Shown: positions 47,343 through 59,154, numbered from the stretch's first letter. The stretch: DNA of 64,000 bases from [Clostridium] colinum (GCF_940677205.1 NZ_OW712331.1:620001-684000), one strand, 5' to 3'. Translations and numbers: made by a program. The notes: generated by a model from the sequence alone, not told the origin.

Positions 47343-50300
47343 ATGAAACTTAAATATATTTTTGGCAAAGCTGGTAGCGGAAAGCTAGAGCATTGTATTA
47401 ATGAAATATTAATAAGACAAGAAGAAAAATATTTACCATCTATACTCCTTGTTCCAGAACAGTTTACTTTACAAGCCGAAAAAAGTTATAGATAAATCTA
47501 AAACAAAAGTTTTATTTAATACATATGTTTTAAATTTTAAAAGACTTGCTTATCGTGTTTTTTCTGAGCTTGGATTATCAAATAAAAAGCCATTAGAAGA
47601 TATAGGACAAGCTATGGTTTTAAGAAAAATATTATATAAATTAGGTAAAGATGAAAAACTTAAATATTTTTCTGAAAAATCTTATTCTAACATAGGGTTA
47701 TTAGAAAAAATAGGCGATATTATAAAAGAATTTTTTGAATTTGGTGTTGATATAGAAAATTTAGATTATATAATAAAAAATATAGATATAGAAACAAATG
47801 AAAATTTAGCTTTAAAACTTAATGATTTAAAAGAAATATACACTCTATATAAAGATTTTATAAAAAATGAATATATAACAGATGAAGGAATATTAGATAT
47901 TTTAGCAGAAAAAATAGATAAATCTAATCTTATAACAAAAGATACTCAAGTTTTTATTTATGGGTTTGAATCTTTAAATAACCAAGAAATAAATATTATA
48001 TATAAATTGTTTGAAAAGTGTGAACAAATAAATATTTATTTTACATTAAACACAAATGAAACATATTTTAGCAATATAAATCCTTTTGATTATTATTTTT
48101 ATATTAAAAGCACTATAAATAGAATAAATGATAAAGTAGTAAATAAGTTAGGTGTAAAAGTTGAAAAAACTATATATTTAAACGAAAATAAAAGACACAA
48201 AGATAATGAAGAATTATATTTTTTAGAAGAAAACTTTTTGAAATATAATAATAAAAAATTTGAAAATAATGTGGAAAATATAAATATATGTTGTTGTAAA
48301 AATAAATATACAGAAACAGAAAAGGTATGTAGTATAATTTTAGATTTAGTAAAAAGTAAAGGATATAACTTTAAAGATATAGCAGTAGTTTTGGGTGATT
48401 TATCTTATCAAAAAAATATAAAAATGATTTTTAATAAGTATAAAATACCTTACTTTTTAGATGATAAAAAGAAAATAATAAATCATTGTTTGGTAGAATT
48501 AATAATGTCTGCATTAGATATTATTATATATAATTTTCAGTATGAAAGTATATTTAGATATTTAAGAACAGGTATATTAGACATATTAGAAACTTACGAT
48601 ATAACTAAAGAAGATATTGATATAATAGAAAATTACGTAATAAAATATGGTATAAAAGGGGATAAATGGAAAAAAGAATTTAAATACGGATTTTATGAAA
48701 ATAGCATTTATACCTATGATAGAATAAATAATATTAGACAAAATATTTTAAAAAGCTTACATAAATTAGATTTAAAAAAGAATAAAAAATATACATCATT
48801 ACAAATAAGCAGAACAATATTAGATTTTATGGTTGATATAAATATAGAAGAAGCTATTATTGCTATAATGGAAAGAGATAAAGAATTATTTAGTAAAGGT
48901 ATTATAAAAAATGTAGGTATTGTAGATGAGCATATGCAAGTTTTTAATGGTATATGTGAAATATTACAAAAATTTGTTGATATATTAGGCGAAGAAAAAA
49001 TGACAATAGATGAATATAGCAAAATATTAAAGTCTGCCTTTGAAAAACAAACAATAAGTATAATACCACCAACTCAAGACCAAGTTTTGATAGGGGATTT
49101 TAATAGAACAAAAATAACAGATAATAAAATTTTAATAGCTATGGGTATAAATGAAGGAAATATACCCCAATATAAAGATGAATCTCCTTTTATATCCGAT
49201 AATGAAAAAGTATATCTTTTATCTAAAGGGGTGGAAATGAGAGCTACTACTATATCTAGCATGTCAACAGATATGCTAAATATATATTCTTTAATTCTAA
49301 AGCCTAAAAATAAGCTATATTTAACATATTCTCTTAGTACGTTAGAAGGAGCTACTAAAAAGCCTTCTATAATAATTGAAAAAATTAAAGGTATTTTTCC
49401 AAATTTAAAAGAAGATATAGAAGATAATAATATTGATTTAATATCTTGTCCAGAGGTAATATTTGATAATGTTTTTAAAAGTTTTAATTATACAAATAAT
49501 TTAGATGATAATGTAAAAGATATATTTACGTGGTTTTTAAATGATAATAATTTTTTAGAAAAAATAGAACATATAAAAGATGGTTTATTAAAAATAGAAA
49601 CTAATACAGATGATTATATAAATAAAGAACTTTTAGATAAAGTTTATGAAAATAATACAATTTTTTCTAGTGTATCAAAATTAGAAGAGTTTAAAAAGTG
49701 TCCTTTTTCTTATTTTTTAAAGTATATACTTAATATAAAAGAAAGAGATACTAATATTTTAGACTATTTAAAACTTGGTAATATATACCATATTATATTA
49801 GAAGAATTTTCTAATAAAATTTTAAAAGATAATGTTAATATTGAAAGTGTTACAGAACAAGAAGTATATCTATTAATTGATACTATTGTAGATAATATTT
49901 GTAAAGATGAAGATTTGACAAGTATGTTTGAGGCTTCTGCTAAATATAAATATTATCTTAGTAGAATAAAAAAAATAGTAGGGATATCTGCTAATGCTAT
50001 TATAAATCAAATAAAAGAAGGATTATTTATACCACAATATTTTGAAATAAATTTTGATAATATAAATAAAAATAGTAATATTTATAATAGTATAAAAATA
50101 GGGCTAAAAAATAATTATGAAATGATATTAAAAGGTAAAATAGACCGTGTTGATAAACTTTTTATTGAAGATAAAGAGTATATAAAAATATTAGATTATA
50201 AATCTTCAAATAAAAAGCTTAGTGTTGATAAAGTTTATTATGGTTTACAATTACAAATATTAATGTATTTAGATACATTTATAAAAATAGAAGAAAGTAT

Positions 50301-50760
50301 GCTAAATAAAGACATATTACCAGCAGGTGCTTTTTATTTTCAAGTTAAGGAAGATTTATTAGAAGATAATGAAAGTGAAGAAAAGTTTAAAAGCAAATTT
50401 GATTTAAAAGGTATTGTTGCTAAAGATGAAAATGTTATAAAAGGATTTAATAAAAATGAAGATAGCAAAAAAATTAAAAATGTATCATCTAGCGAGACTA
50501 TATCTATGGGAGAATTTAAAGATTTATTGTTATTATCTAATATAGTAACTAAAGAAATTGGTAATGATATAGTAACAGGTAATATAAAGGTATATCCTTA
50601 TAAATATAAAAAAGATACAGGTTGTGAAAATTGTAATTATAAAGAAATTTGCAATTTTGAAATATTAAATAAAAAGGAAAAATATAATAATTTAAAATCT
50701 ATTAAAGACGAAGAGTTGTGGCAAAAGATAAAAGAAAAAATAGAAGAAAATCAAAATTAA
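47343..50760 (+). pseudogene. addB: AddB, frameshifted in copy B
   Basis: Same gene as 1771-5190, but the A-run after GCCG has 6 A (47479-47484) in place of 8. From ATG 47343 the frame reads normally to LQAEKSYR and stops at 47493-47495, after 50 codons. Everything downstream is intact in the shifted frame to 50760, including the nuclease motifs and iron-sulfur cysteines. A reading from TTG 47449 would give 1103 aa but lacks the N-terminal Walker A and a ribosome binding site, so it is not a credible gene start. A homopolymer sequencing error is the simplest cause. Confidence 0.9.
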
Positions 50761-50771
50761 GAGGTACTTAT

Positions 50772-51986
50772 ATGAATATAAAAATGATAGGTATAGACCA
50801 TACTAAAGCACCACTAGAATATAGAGAAAAAGTAGCTTTTAGTAAAACAAGAGCAGTTGATTTTTTGGAAATATTAAAAAAAGATAATAATATTTTAGGT
50901 GGTGTTTTAATATCTACTTGTAATAGGACAGAAATATGGATAAGCTACAAAAATACTTTAAAAAATAATATAGACGATATTTTATGCAAATTTAAGAATA
51001 TAGACATATATGAGTATAAAAAATATTTTGTTTATAGAGAAGATAAAGAGGCAGTAGAGCATCTTTTTATGGTTACATCAGGGCTTAAATCTAAAATACT
51101 AGGGGAAGAACAAATTATTACCCAAGTAAAAAATGCTGTAGAACTATCACGAGATATTAATTTTTTAGATACTACTTTAAATATTTTATTTAGAAATGCT
51201 ATAACGGCTAGTAAAAAAATTAAAACACAAGTAAAATTTAGAAAAGGTTCATTTTCAATTATAGACAGTGCTATAAAAAGATTAGAAAATATTAATATAG
51301 ATATAAAAAATAAAAATTGCTTAGTAATAGGTAATGGAGAAATGGGAAGGCTAGCTAGTGAAACATTTATAAAAAATGGAGCTAACGTTACAATGACTCT
51401 TAGGCAACATCATAAGGGAGATGTAATTATTCCTGTTGGTGTAGAAATAATAAATTTTTTGGACAGAGTTGAGGCTTTGCCAAATTTTGATATAGTTGTA
51501 TCAACAACTTCTACTAATCGATATATGTTGCCATATGAAGAAGTATCTAAAGTAAAATTAAAAGAAAAAGTAGTATTTATAGACTTAGCTGTACCTAGAG
51601 ATATTGATGAAAGAATATTTAATATTAAAGGTACTATTGGATTTAATATAGATGATTTTGAAATAGAAGAAAGTGAAATACAAGATATTGATAAAAATGT
51701 ACAAAAAGCAAAAGTTATTTTAAATGAATATATAGAAAATTTTTATAAATGGTATTTTAATAAAGATTTGATAAATATTGTTTTTGATATAAGTCAAAAA
51801 GTATCAGATGATACAATTTTTCGTATTAATAAATTAGTAGATGATAACACTAAAAATATTGTTGAAAAAGCATCAAAAAAATCGGTAGAGAAATTAATAT
51901 TTTGCTTAAGAGACAATATGGATACAAAAGATTTTAAAAACATTATAAATATATTAGAAAAAAACTATTTAAACGAGGATATATAA
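50772..51986 (+). CDS. hemA: Glutamyl-tRNA reductase HemA (copy B)
   Basis: Identical 404-aa translation to 5202-6416, with catalytic C50 in STCNRTEIW. It reduces glutamyl-tRNA to glutamate-1-semialdehyde. GAGG lies upstream and the stop overlaps the next gene by one base. In this copy all six tetrapyrrole genes downstream are intact. Confidence 0.95.
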   Translation: MNIKMIGIDHTKAPLEYREKVAFSKTRAVDFLEILKKDNNILGGVLISTCNRTEIWISYKNTLKNNIDDILCKFKNIDIYEYKKYFVYREDKEAVEHLFMVTSGLKSKILGEEQIITQVKNAVELSRDINFLDTTLNILFRNAITASKKIKTQVKFRKGSFSIIDSAIKRLENINIDIKNKNCLVIGNGEMGRLASETFIKNGANVTMTLRQHHKGDVIIPVGVEIINFLDRVEALPNFDIVVSTTSTNRYMLPYEEVSKVKLKEKVVFIDLAVPRDIDERIFNIKGTIGFNIDDFEIEESEIQDIDKNVQKAKVILNEYIENFYKWYFNKDLINIVFDISQKVSDDTIFRINKLVDDNTKNIVEKASKKSVEKLIFCLRDNMDTKDFKNIINILEKNYLNEDI

Positions 51987-52441
51987 TGGATAACAATTTT
52001 TCATACTTCCCACTTTTTGTTAATTTACAAAATAAAAATATAGTTATATTTGGGGCAGGCAAAATAGCTTTAAGACGTGTTATGTCATTAATAAATTCAG
52101 GTTGTAAAATAACTATTGTAGCACCAAATATATTAGAAGAATTTTATAAAATAGATTATGAAAATTTAATTATTATAAAAGATAGTTATGATATAAAATA
52201 TATAGAAAATTCTTTTATAGTTTTAGCTATTACAAATGATAAAAGTGTAAATAATAAAATATATTTAGACTGTAAAGAAAATAATATAATAGTAAATGTA
52301 GCTAGCGATAAAGATAAATGTGATTTTTTCTTTCCAGGGGTTATATATAAAGAAGACTATACTATTGGGATTTGTGGAAATGGTAAAAATCATAGTTTAG
52401 TAAAAAATATAGTAAGTAGGATAAAAAGTTTTTTAACTTAA
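51986..52441 (+). CDS. Precorrin-2 dehydrogenase (copy B)
   Basis: Identical 151-aa translation to 6416-6871: NAD-binding GAGKIALRR in a Met8/CysG N-terminal domain, oxidising precorrin-2 to sirohydrochlorin. Translationally coupled to hemA; 15 nt before hemC. Confidence 0.88.
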   Translation: MDNNFSYFPLFVNLQNKNIVIFGAGKIALRRVMSLINSGCKITIVAPNILEEFYKIDYENLIIIKDSYDIKYIENSFIVLAITNDKSVNNKIYLDCKENNIIVNVASDKDKCDFFFPGVIYKEDYTIGICGNGKNHSLVKNIVSRIKSFLT

Positions 52442-52456
52442 AAAGGAGTAATTAGT

Positions 52457-53329
52457 TTGAAAGTAAGAATAGGAAGTAGAGAAAGCAAGCTAGCCGTAGA
52501 ACAATCTAACATAGTTATACGACAGTTAAAAGAAAAATATGAAAATATAGATATAGAGCTTATAACTATGAAAACAACAGGGGACATTATTTTAGATAAA
52601 ACTTTAGATAAAATAGGAGGAAAAGGCTTATTTATAAAAGAATTAGACAGGGCTTTAATTTCATATAAAACAGATATTTCTGTACATAGTTTAAAAGATA
52701 TGCCTATGGATATAGATGAAAATTTACCTATTGTAGCATATTTAAAAAGAGAAAAACCAACAGATGTTTTAATATTACCTAAAGGTGTTGATACCCTAGA
52801 TATTAAAAAGCCAATAGGCACAAGTAGTAAAAGACGTATTTTCCAGTTAGAAAAAATATATAAAGGATATAGCTTTAAGCCAGTGCGTGGAAATATTTTA
52901 ACAAGGCTTGAAAAATTAGACAATGGTGAATATTCGGCACTTATTTTAGCTTATGCAGGTATAAAAAGGTTAGGGCTTGAAGATAGAATATGTAAAATAT
53001 TTAATGTTGATGAAATATTACCTGCTTGTTGTCAAGGTATAATAGCTATACAAGGTAAAAAAGGACAAGATTATTCATATTTAAAAGTTTTAAATGATAA
53101 AAATACAGAATATGAGGCAAAATGTGAACGTGCTTTTGTTAGAGAGTTAAACGGTGGTTGTAGCTTACCTATATCTGCTTTTGCAAATATAGAAAATGAT
53201 AAAATTATATTAAAAGGGTTTTATGCAGATGAAAATAACTACATAAAAGAAGAAATAACAGGGAATGTAGAAGAATATGAAAAGATAGGTATAAATTTAG
53301 CTCGAAAATTTAAGGAGATAATAAAATGA
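52457..53329 (+). CDS. hemC: Hydroxymethylbilane synthase HemC (copy B, intact)
   Basis: Polymerises four porphobilinogens into hydroxymethylbilane. The full 290-aa protein starts at TTG 52457 (AAGGAG upstream) with KVRIGSRESKLAVEQS, has SVHSLKDMP and the dipyrromethane cofactor cysteine C235 in LNGGCSLPIS. The base missing in copy A (the G of the codon GAA for E9) is present. The stop overlaps cobA-hemD by 4 bases. This is the reference version of the gene in the window. Confidence 0.96.
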   Translation: MKVRIGSRESKLAVEQSNIVIRQLKEKYENIDIELITMKTTGDIILDKTLDKIGGKGLFIKELDRALISYKTDISVHSLKDMPMDIDENLPIVAYLKREKPTDVLILPKGVDTLDIKKPIGTSSKRRIFQLEKIYKGYSFKPVRGNILTRLEKLDNGEYSALILAYAGIKRLGLEDRICKIFNVDEILPACCQGIIAIQGKKGQDYSYLKVLNDKNTEYEAKCERAFVRELNGGCSLPISAFANIENDKIILKGFYADENNYIKEEITGNVEEYEKIGINLARKFKEIIK

Positions 53330-54819
53330 AAAAAGGAAAAGTTTGGCTTGTAGGAGCTGGTCCTTCAGATTTTGAATTGTTAACAATAAAAGGCAAAAAA
53401 ATTATAGAAAAAGCAGATGTTATACTTTATGATAGGTTAGTATCTCATAGTATAATAAGCCTTGCTAATGATAATGCGTTAACTATAGATGTAGGAAAAT
53501 GCTCTAATAATCACACTATGCCACAAGAAGAAATAAATAAGTTATTATTAAAATATGCTTTGGAAGGAAAACAGGTTGTAAGATTAAAAGGTGGAGACCC
53601 ATTTTTATTTGGCAGAGGAGGAGAAGAGCTAGAGCTTTTGGTAGAAAATGATATAGACTTTGAAGTAGTAAATGGAATAACTTCTGCAATATCCGTGCCA
53701 GCTTATAATGGAATACCCGTTACCCATAGAGATTTTGTAAGTTCACTACATATCATAACAGGACATACAAAAGACAATAGCTCTAATATAGATTTTAAAT
53801 CTCTTGTAAAATTAAATGGAACACTTGTTTTTTTAATGGGGGTATCATCTCTAAAAATAATATGTGATGGACTTATAGATGCTGGTATGGATAAAAATAT
53901 GCCAGTATGTATTTTAGAAAAAGGAACTACTGCAAACCAAAGAAATATAAAAGCAACTCTTAGTACGATTTATGAAAAATCTATAAAAGAAAAAGCCAAA
54001 ACACCAGCTATAATAATAGTAGGAAAAGTTTGTAGTCTATCTGAAAAATTTGATTGGAAAAATAGATTACCATTATCAAAAACAAGAGTTTTAGTTACAA
54101 GGCCTAAAGATATAAATTTTACATTTTGTGATATGCTTAGAAATAATGGAGCAGAAGTTATAGATTTGCCTACTATAAAAACAGTACCTATACAAAATAA
54201 AGATATAGAAGAAACTTTTAATAGCCTAGATTATAATTATATAGTTTTTACAAGTCCTAAAGGTGTGGAGCAATTTTTTTATAATATGAAATTATATAAA
54301 AAAGATATAAGGTGTTTGTTTAATAAAAAAATAGCAGTTGTAGGTAAGGCTACAAAAAAAGCAGTAGAAGAAAAAGGCTTATTTATTGATATTATGCCTC
54401 AAAATTATTCTGGAAAAGACTTAGGATATGAATTATTAAAATATGTAAATGATAACGATAAAATACTTATAGCTAGAGCAAAAGAAGGTAATGTAGATAT
54501 TTTAAATGTATTAAATAGCAAAAATATAATAGTAAAAGATTTAGGAATATATGAAACTAAATATGAAAAAGCCAAATTTGTTAACTTTGAATTTAATTAT
54601 GATGATATAGTAACATTTACTAGTGCATCAACAGTAATAGGATTTGTTAATTCTGTTGCAGATTTTAACTTAGATTATACAAAAATTAAAGCAATATGTA
54701 TAGGTAAACAGACGGAAGAAGAGGCTAAAAAGTATAACTTTAAAACATATGTGTCTAACCAACCAACGCTTGATAGCTTATTAGAAAAAGTAATAGAATT
54801 AGCTAAAAAGGAGATTTAA
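53326..54819 (+). CDS. Uroporphyrinogen-III methyltransferase / synthase fusion (copy B)
   Basis: Identical 497-aa translation to 7755-9248: CobA-type SAM methyltransferase (RLKGGDPFLFGRGGEE) followed by a HemD domain (TRVLVTRPKD). It closes the tetrapyrrole ring and makes precorrin-2, the substrate of the dehydrogenase two genes upstream. Confidence 0.95.
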   Translation: MKKGKVWLVGAGPSDFELLTIKGKKIIEKADVILYDRLVSHSIISLANDNALTIDVGKCSNNHTMPQEEINKLLLKYALEGKQVVRLKGGDPFLFGRGGEELELLVENDIDFEVVNGITSAISVPAYNGIPVTHRDFVSSLHIITGHTKDNSSNIDFKSLVKLNGTLVFLMGVSSLKIICDGLIDAGMDKNMPVCILEKGTTANQRNIKATLSTIYEKSIKEKAKTPAIIIVGKVCSLSEKFDWKNRLPLSKTRVLVTRPKDINFTFCDMLRNNGAEVIDLPTIKTVPIQNKDIEETFNSLDYNYIVFTSPKGVEQFFYNMKLYKKDIRCLFNKKIAVVGKATKKAVEEKGLFIDIMPQNYSGKDLGYELLKYVNDNDKILIARAKEGNVDILNVLNSKNIIVKDLGIYETKYEKAKFVNFEFNYDDIVTFTSASTVIGFVNSVADFNLDYTKIKAICIGKQTEEEAKKYNFKTYVSNQPTLDSLLEKVIELAKKEI

Positions 54820-54821
54820 AA

Positions 54822-55796
54822 ATGAATAGAGCTAGAAGGCTTAGATTAACAGAAAACATAAGAGATATGGTATGTGAAACTAAAATAAACAAATCTTCTT
54901 TAATATATCCTATATTTGTTCAAGAAGGGAATAATATAAAAGAAGAAATAAAATCTATGCCCAACCAATATAGGTATAGTGTAGATAAGATAAATTTTGA
55001 AATAGAAAATCTTTTAAAATTAGGTATAAAAAATATTATATTATTTGGCATACCAGAAAAAAAAGATTTTTTAGGAACAGAAGCATATAAAGATAATGGA
55101 ATTATACAAAAATCTTTAAAAGAAATAAAGAAAAATTTTAAAGATATGACGTGTATAACAGATGTATGTATGTGTGAATATACAACACACGGACATTGCG
55201 GTATATTAGATAAAAATAACATTGTAGATAATGATGAAACTATAAAAATATTAGGTAAAATAGCTACAAGTCATGTTGAGGCTGGTGCAGATATAGTTGC
55301 ACCTTCTGATATGATGGATGGAAGAATAAAAGAAATAAGAAGAGCTTTAGATGAAAAAGGCTTTATAAATACACCTATTATAAGTTATGCAGTAAAATAT
55401 GCATCTGCTTTTTATGGTCCTTTTAGAGAAGCGGCAGATTCTGCTCCAAGTTTTGGAGATAGAAAAACATATCAAATGGATTATAGAAATAGAAAAGAAG
55501 CATTAAAAGAAGCTTTTTATGATATAGAAGAGGGCGCAGATATAATAATGGTTAAACCAGCCCTTAGTTATTTAGATATTATAAGAGATATAAAAAATAA
55601 TATTAATTTGCCAGTTTGTGCTTATAGTGTTAGTGGGGAATATTCTATGATAAAAATGGCAGGTGAAAAAGGTATAATAGATGAAGAAAAGCTAATTATA
55701 GAAACAACAACTAGTATGTATAGAGCCGGTACAGATATTTTAATAACATATTTTGCTAAAGAGCTTTCAAAATTTATAGATGAAGGAAGGATATAG
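54822..55796 (+). CDS. hemB: Porphobilinogen synthase HemB (copy B)
   Basis: A 324-aa zinc enzyme, one residue longer than copy A. The zinc cysteines are C116, C118 and C126 and the active lysines K192 and K245. The stretch GIPEKKDFLGTEAY has the family-like K-K-D order, so this version is probably correct and copy A carries two homopolymer contractions. Confidence 0.96.
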   Translation: MNRARRLRLTENIRDMVCETKINKSSLIYPIFVQEGNNIKEEIKSMPNQYRYSVDKINFEIENLLKLGIKNIILFGIPEKKDFLGTEAYKDNGIIQKSLKEIKKNFKDMTCITDVCMCEYTTHGHCGILDKNNIVDNDETIKILGKIATSHVEAGADIVAPSDMMDGRIKEIRRALDEKGFINTPIISYAVKYASAFYGPFREAADSAPSFGDRKTYQMDYRNRKEALKEAFYDIEEGADIIMVKPALSYLDIIRDIKNNINLPVCAYSVSGEYSMIKMAGEKGIIDEEKLIIETTTSMYRAGTDILITYFAKELSKFIDEGRI

Positions 55797-55797
55797 T

Positions 55798-57066
55798 ATG
55801 AATATTTTTGATATAGCAAATAAATATATACCAGGAGGTGTAAATAGCCCTGTTAGAGCTTTTAAATCTGTAGGATTAGAGCCAATTTTTATAGATAGGG
55901 CAGATAAGGCTTATTTATATGATATAAATGAAAAAGAATATATAGATTATGTTTGTTCGTGGGGGCCGTTAATATTAGGACATAACAATGATGAAATAAG
56001 AAAAAATGTTATAAAAGCTTGTGAAAAGGGTCTTAGTTATGGAGCGGCTACAAAACTAGAAGTAGAAATAGCACAATTTATCTGTGAAAATATTAAGCAT
56101 ATAGAAAAAATTAGAATGGTTAATTCGGGAACAGAAGCCGTTATGAGTGCTATAAGGCTCGCTAGAGGATACACTGGAAAAGAAAAAGTAATAAAATTTG
56201 ATGGTTGTTATCATGGACATAGTGATTCTATGTTAATACAAGCAGGGTCTGGGCTTATGACAGAAGGAACGCCAGATAGTAGTGGTGTTACAAAAAACTG
56301 TGCAATAGATACAATAAGTATACCTTATAATAATTTAGATATTTTAGAAGAAGTGTTTAAAAAACAACATAATAATATAGCTTGTGTTATATTAGAGCCA
56401 ATATCGGCTAATATGGGTGTTGTTTTGCCTAATGATAAGTTTTTAAAAGGTGTAAGAGAATTATGCGATACATATAAAAGTGTTTTAATATTTGATGAAG
56501 TTATAACAGGATTTAGGCTTGGTTTTGGTGGAGCAACAGAATATTTTAATATAATACCAGATTTAGTAACATATGGAAAAATAATAGGAGCGGGTATGCC
56601 TGTTGGAGCTTATGGTGGTAAAAAAGAAATAATGGATATGATAGCTCCTAGCGGGCCAGTTTATCAAGCAGGAACACTAAGTGGTAATCCTATAGCTATG
56701 ACGGCTGGTTTAACTCAACTTAAAATATTAAAAGAAAATAAAAATATTTATGAAAATATAAATAGTATGAGTAAATATTTATTTGAAAATATTAAAAGCA
56801 TTATAGATAGAAATAACATGGATTGTATCGTAAATTATGTAGGGTCTTTGGGCAATATATTTTTTACAAAAGAAAGAGTATTTGATTATGAATCGGCTAA
56901 AAAATCAGACACAAAAAAATATGCAAAATATTTTAAACAAATGATTGATAGAGGTGTATATATAGCACCATCTCAGTTTGAAGCTATGTTTATATGTAAT
57001 GAGCATAATAAAAATATTATAGATAAGACATTAAATATTATAGAAGATAGTATTAAAAACATATAA
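55798..57066 (+). CDS. hemL: Glutamate-1-semialdehyde 2,1-aminomutase HemL (copy B)
   Basis: Identical 422-aa translation to 10224-11492, with the PLP lysine K261 in TYGKIIGAGMP. It makes 5-aminolevulinate for hemB. Last gene of the tetrapyrrole operon, before a strong terminator. Confidence 0.96.
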   Translation: MNIFDIANKYIPGGVNSPVRAFKSVGLEPIFIDRADKAYLYDINEKEYIDYVCSWGPLILGHNNDEIRKNVIKACEKGLSYGAATKLEVEIAQFICENIKHIEKIRMVNSGTEAVMSAIRLARGYTGKEKVIKFDGCYHGHSDSMLIQAGSGLMTEGTPDSSGVTKNCAIDTISIPYNNLDILEEVFKKQHNNIACVILEPISANMGVVLPNDKFLKGVRELCDTYKSVLIFDEVITGFRLGFGGATEYFNIIPDLVTYGKIIGAGMPVGAYGGKKEIMDMIAPSGPVYQAGTLSGNPIAMTAGLTQLKILKENKNIYENINSMSKYLFENIKSIIDRNNMDCIVNYVGSLGNIFFTKERVFDYESAKKSDTKKYAKYFKQMIDRGVYIAPSQFEAMFICNEHNKNIIDKTLNIIEDSIKNI

Positions 57067-57094
57067 AAAATTACTCTAAAATATTTTGTCTTCA

Positions 57095-57140
57095 ATTTTA
57101 GCCTTTTATTAAATTGTTTTATTTAATAAAAGGCTAAAAT
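57095..57140. terminator. Bidirectional terminator after hemL (copy B)
   Basis: Same perfect 20-bp inverted repeat as at 11521-11566, between convergent hemL and the SleC-like gene. Confidence 0.88.
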
Positions 57141-57145
57141 TTATT

Positions 57146-58444
57146 TTATAACTCGGCTATTCGTTCTACAGCTACAAAAACTTTTGATATTTCATACCAA
57201 GTAGAAAAATCTACTATACCAGATTGAGGCATATTAAATATTTGTTGGAAAGTTAAAACGGCCGTTCTTGTTTGGTCTCCAAAAATACCATCTGCTCTAA
57301 GTTTATTAATAGCAGGGTAGTTATTTGATATAGAGTTTAATTGATTTTGTATAGTTCTAACATCTTCACCACTATATCCAAGCTCTAAAGGATATCCTGG
57401 ATAAGAAGAAGGAACACCACTAACTTTTTCTGCATTATCTAAGAATATATCATTACCATAATAATATCTTAATATCTGTATTGTGCTATAACCTTCCTCA
57501 GCGAGATATTTAGACCCCCATTGACTAAGCCAATTAGGACAACTAACACGCTTACCATCACAATATTGAGTTAAAAGTGGTTGCCTTTGGTTTGGCCTTT
57601 TTACATATGTTGTAAACATTTCATCTACAATTATACTTATTTCTTCAAAAATATTTCTTCCATATACAAAAAATTGGTCAAACCTTGTAGAGTTTGTTAT
57701 TGTAAAATTTTTACCTCTAGACCTATACCATTCTGTATATACTCTATTTAATGTAAAAGAATTTATAGCTAAAATATTTGCCCTTATAGCAGCATCTGGC
57801 CAAGTTGAAAAAATTTCACTTGATGCAACATTTTTAATATAATCTTTATAAGGTACCCAATAGTTAGGGGCAGTATTATCATTTGGATCACCATCGTGTA
57901 CTACTACAAATTCTGGTATAACAACTTTATCTAAAACAACAAAGCCAGATTCTTTTGGTAAATCTTTCTCTTCTGCTTCAGGTATTTTTGAAGGATAGTC
58001 ACCATAAATAGTAGGTGGTGGTATAATAATTGTTTCTACAGGTTTATTAGCTAAATTTAAAGGTTTCATATATATATTTTGTATAGATTCGTTATTTGAA
58101 TATATTTGTATACCTTCAATTTTTTCTGTTTCATACCCATCTGCCGATATTAAAGCATTATATATACTATATGGAGTTGGGCTATCTGGTTCTAAGGAAT
58201 ATTCTATTGGTGGAGTTTCTAAAGAGATAGTAGGGGTTTGACCAGATTCATCTGTAAAAACAGTCATTAAATTTTCTTTATCATTGCTTATAACAATTTG
58301 TACCCCCTCTAATGGTTTTGCTATTGTTATGTCAAAAACTCCAAATTTTAAATATCCAATATTTGTATTATCATTTTCTAATGTTTTAATATTTTTATCT
58401 ATATTTTTGGCTTTTAAAGTTTGTGTAATGTTTATATTTTTCAA
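57146..58444 (-). CDS. sleC: SleC-type spore cortex-lytic enzyme (copy B)
   Basis: Identical 432-aa translation to 11572-12870: pro-like N-terminal region, SpoIID-like catalytic domain with E210, and C-terminal peptidoglycan-binding domain. Likely acts on spore cortex during germination. Confidence 0.82.
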   Translation of the reverse strand: MKNINITQTLKAKNIDKNIKTLENDNTNIGYLKFGVFDITIAKPLEGVQIVISNDKENLMTVFTDESGQTPTISLETPPIEYSLEPDSPTPYSIYNALISADGYETEKIEGIQIYSNNESIQNIYMKPLNLANKPVETIIIPPPTIYGDYPSKIPEAEEKDLPKESGFVVLDKVVIPEFVVVHDGDPNDNTAPNYWVPYKDYIKNVASSEIFSTWPDAAIRANILAINSFTLNRVYTEWYRSRGKNFTITNSTRFDQFFVYGRNIFEEISIIVDEMFTTYVKRPNQRQPLLTQYCDGKRVSCPNWLSQWGSKYLAEEGYSTIQILRYYYGNDIFLDNAEKVSGVPSSYPGYPLELGYSGEDVRTIQNQLNSISNNYPAINKLRADGIFGDQTRTAVLTFQQIFNMPQSGIVDFSTWYEISKVFVAVERIAEL

Positions 58445-58523
58445 AAATAAACCTCCTTAAAAGTAAAACAAATTCTATTATATAATATGATAAAAATTTG
58501 GTATAAATTACTATAAAAATATA

Positions 58524-58553
58524 TTGCTATTTTTAAATTAAATATGTTATAAT
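58524..58553 (+). promoter_or_regulatory. Extended -10 promoter of the HD-domain gene (copy B)
   Basis: TTGCTA, 18 nt, then TATAAT preceded by TGT; same as 12950-12979. Confidence 0.55.
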
Positions 58554-58607
58554 ATCTAGTATATAAGTAGGTAATATATTTTTTAAAAAGGAAGTGGGTA
58601 TTTTTTA

Positions 58608-59135
58608 ATGAAAGCTATCTGGTCTAAAAGAAGATTAACTAATAATGAAGATGAATTAGCACAAGAATTTATGGAATGTGTTAAAGATATAATACACTTA
58701 GATGAAATAAAACAATTAGATAATTTTGTACAACATTGTAACACTAGTAGGTTACAACATAGCTTAAATGTTGCTTATTATAGTTTTTTATGGGCTAAAA
58801 AAAGAGGACTAGATTATAAATCAGTTGCTAGAGCAGGTATTTTACACGATTTATATTTATATGATTGGCGTCAAGTAGAAACAGAACAACATCACGCTTT
58901 TCATCATCCAAAAGAAGCTTTAAAAAATGCAGAAATGTTAGTAGAGCTTAATGAAATTGAAAAAGATGCAATAAAAAATCATATGTGGCCTTTATCGGAA
59001 GCTTTTCCTAAATATAAAGAAAGTTATATTTTAAGTTGGGTTGATAAATATTGTGCTGTTGTGGAAGTATCTGTACAACTATGTAAATCTATCTTAAAAG
59101 TTAAAATGTTTTCTAAAAAGGCTGTATCTAAGTAA
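58608..59135 (+). CDS. HD-domain phosphohydrolase family protein (copy B)
   Basis: Identical 175-aa translation to 13034-13561, with H51, H80-D81, H125 and D146 as probable metal ligands. Substrate unknown; monocistronic between its own promoter and hairpin. Confidence 0.85.
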   Translation: MKAIWSKRRLTNNEDELAQEFMECVKDIIHLDEIKQLDNFVQHCNTSRLQHSLNVAYYSFLWAKKRGLDYKSVARAGILHDLYLYDWRQVETEQHHAFHHPKEALKNAEMLVELNEIEKDAIKNHMWPLSEAFPKYKESYILSWVDKYCAVVEVSVQLCKSILKVKMFSKKAVSK

Positions 59136-59154
59136 AATTTTATAATATTATTTT

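Noticed and set aside
47449-50760. A shorter functional AddB starting at TTG 47449
   Set aside because: The first ten residues come from the wrong frame, there is no ribosome binding site, and the N-terminal P-loop is lost.
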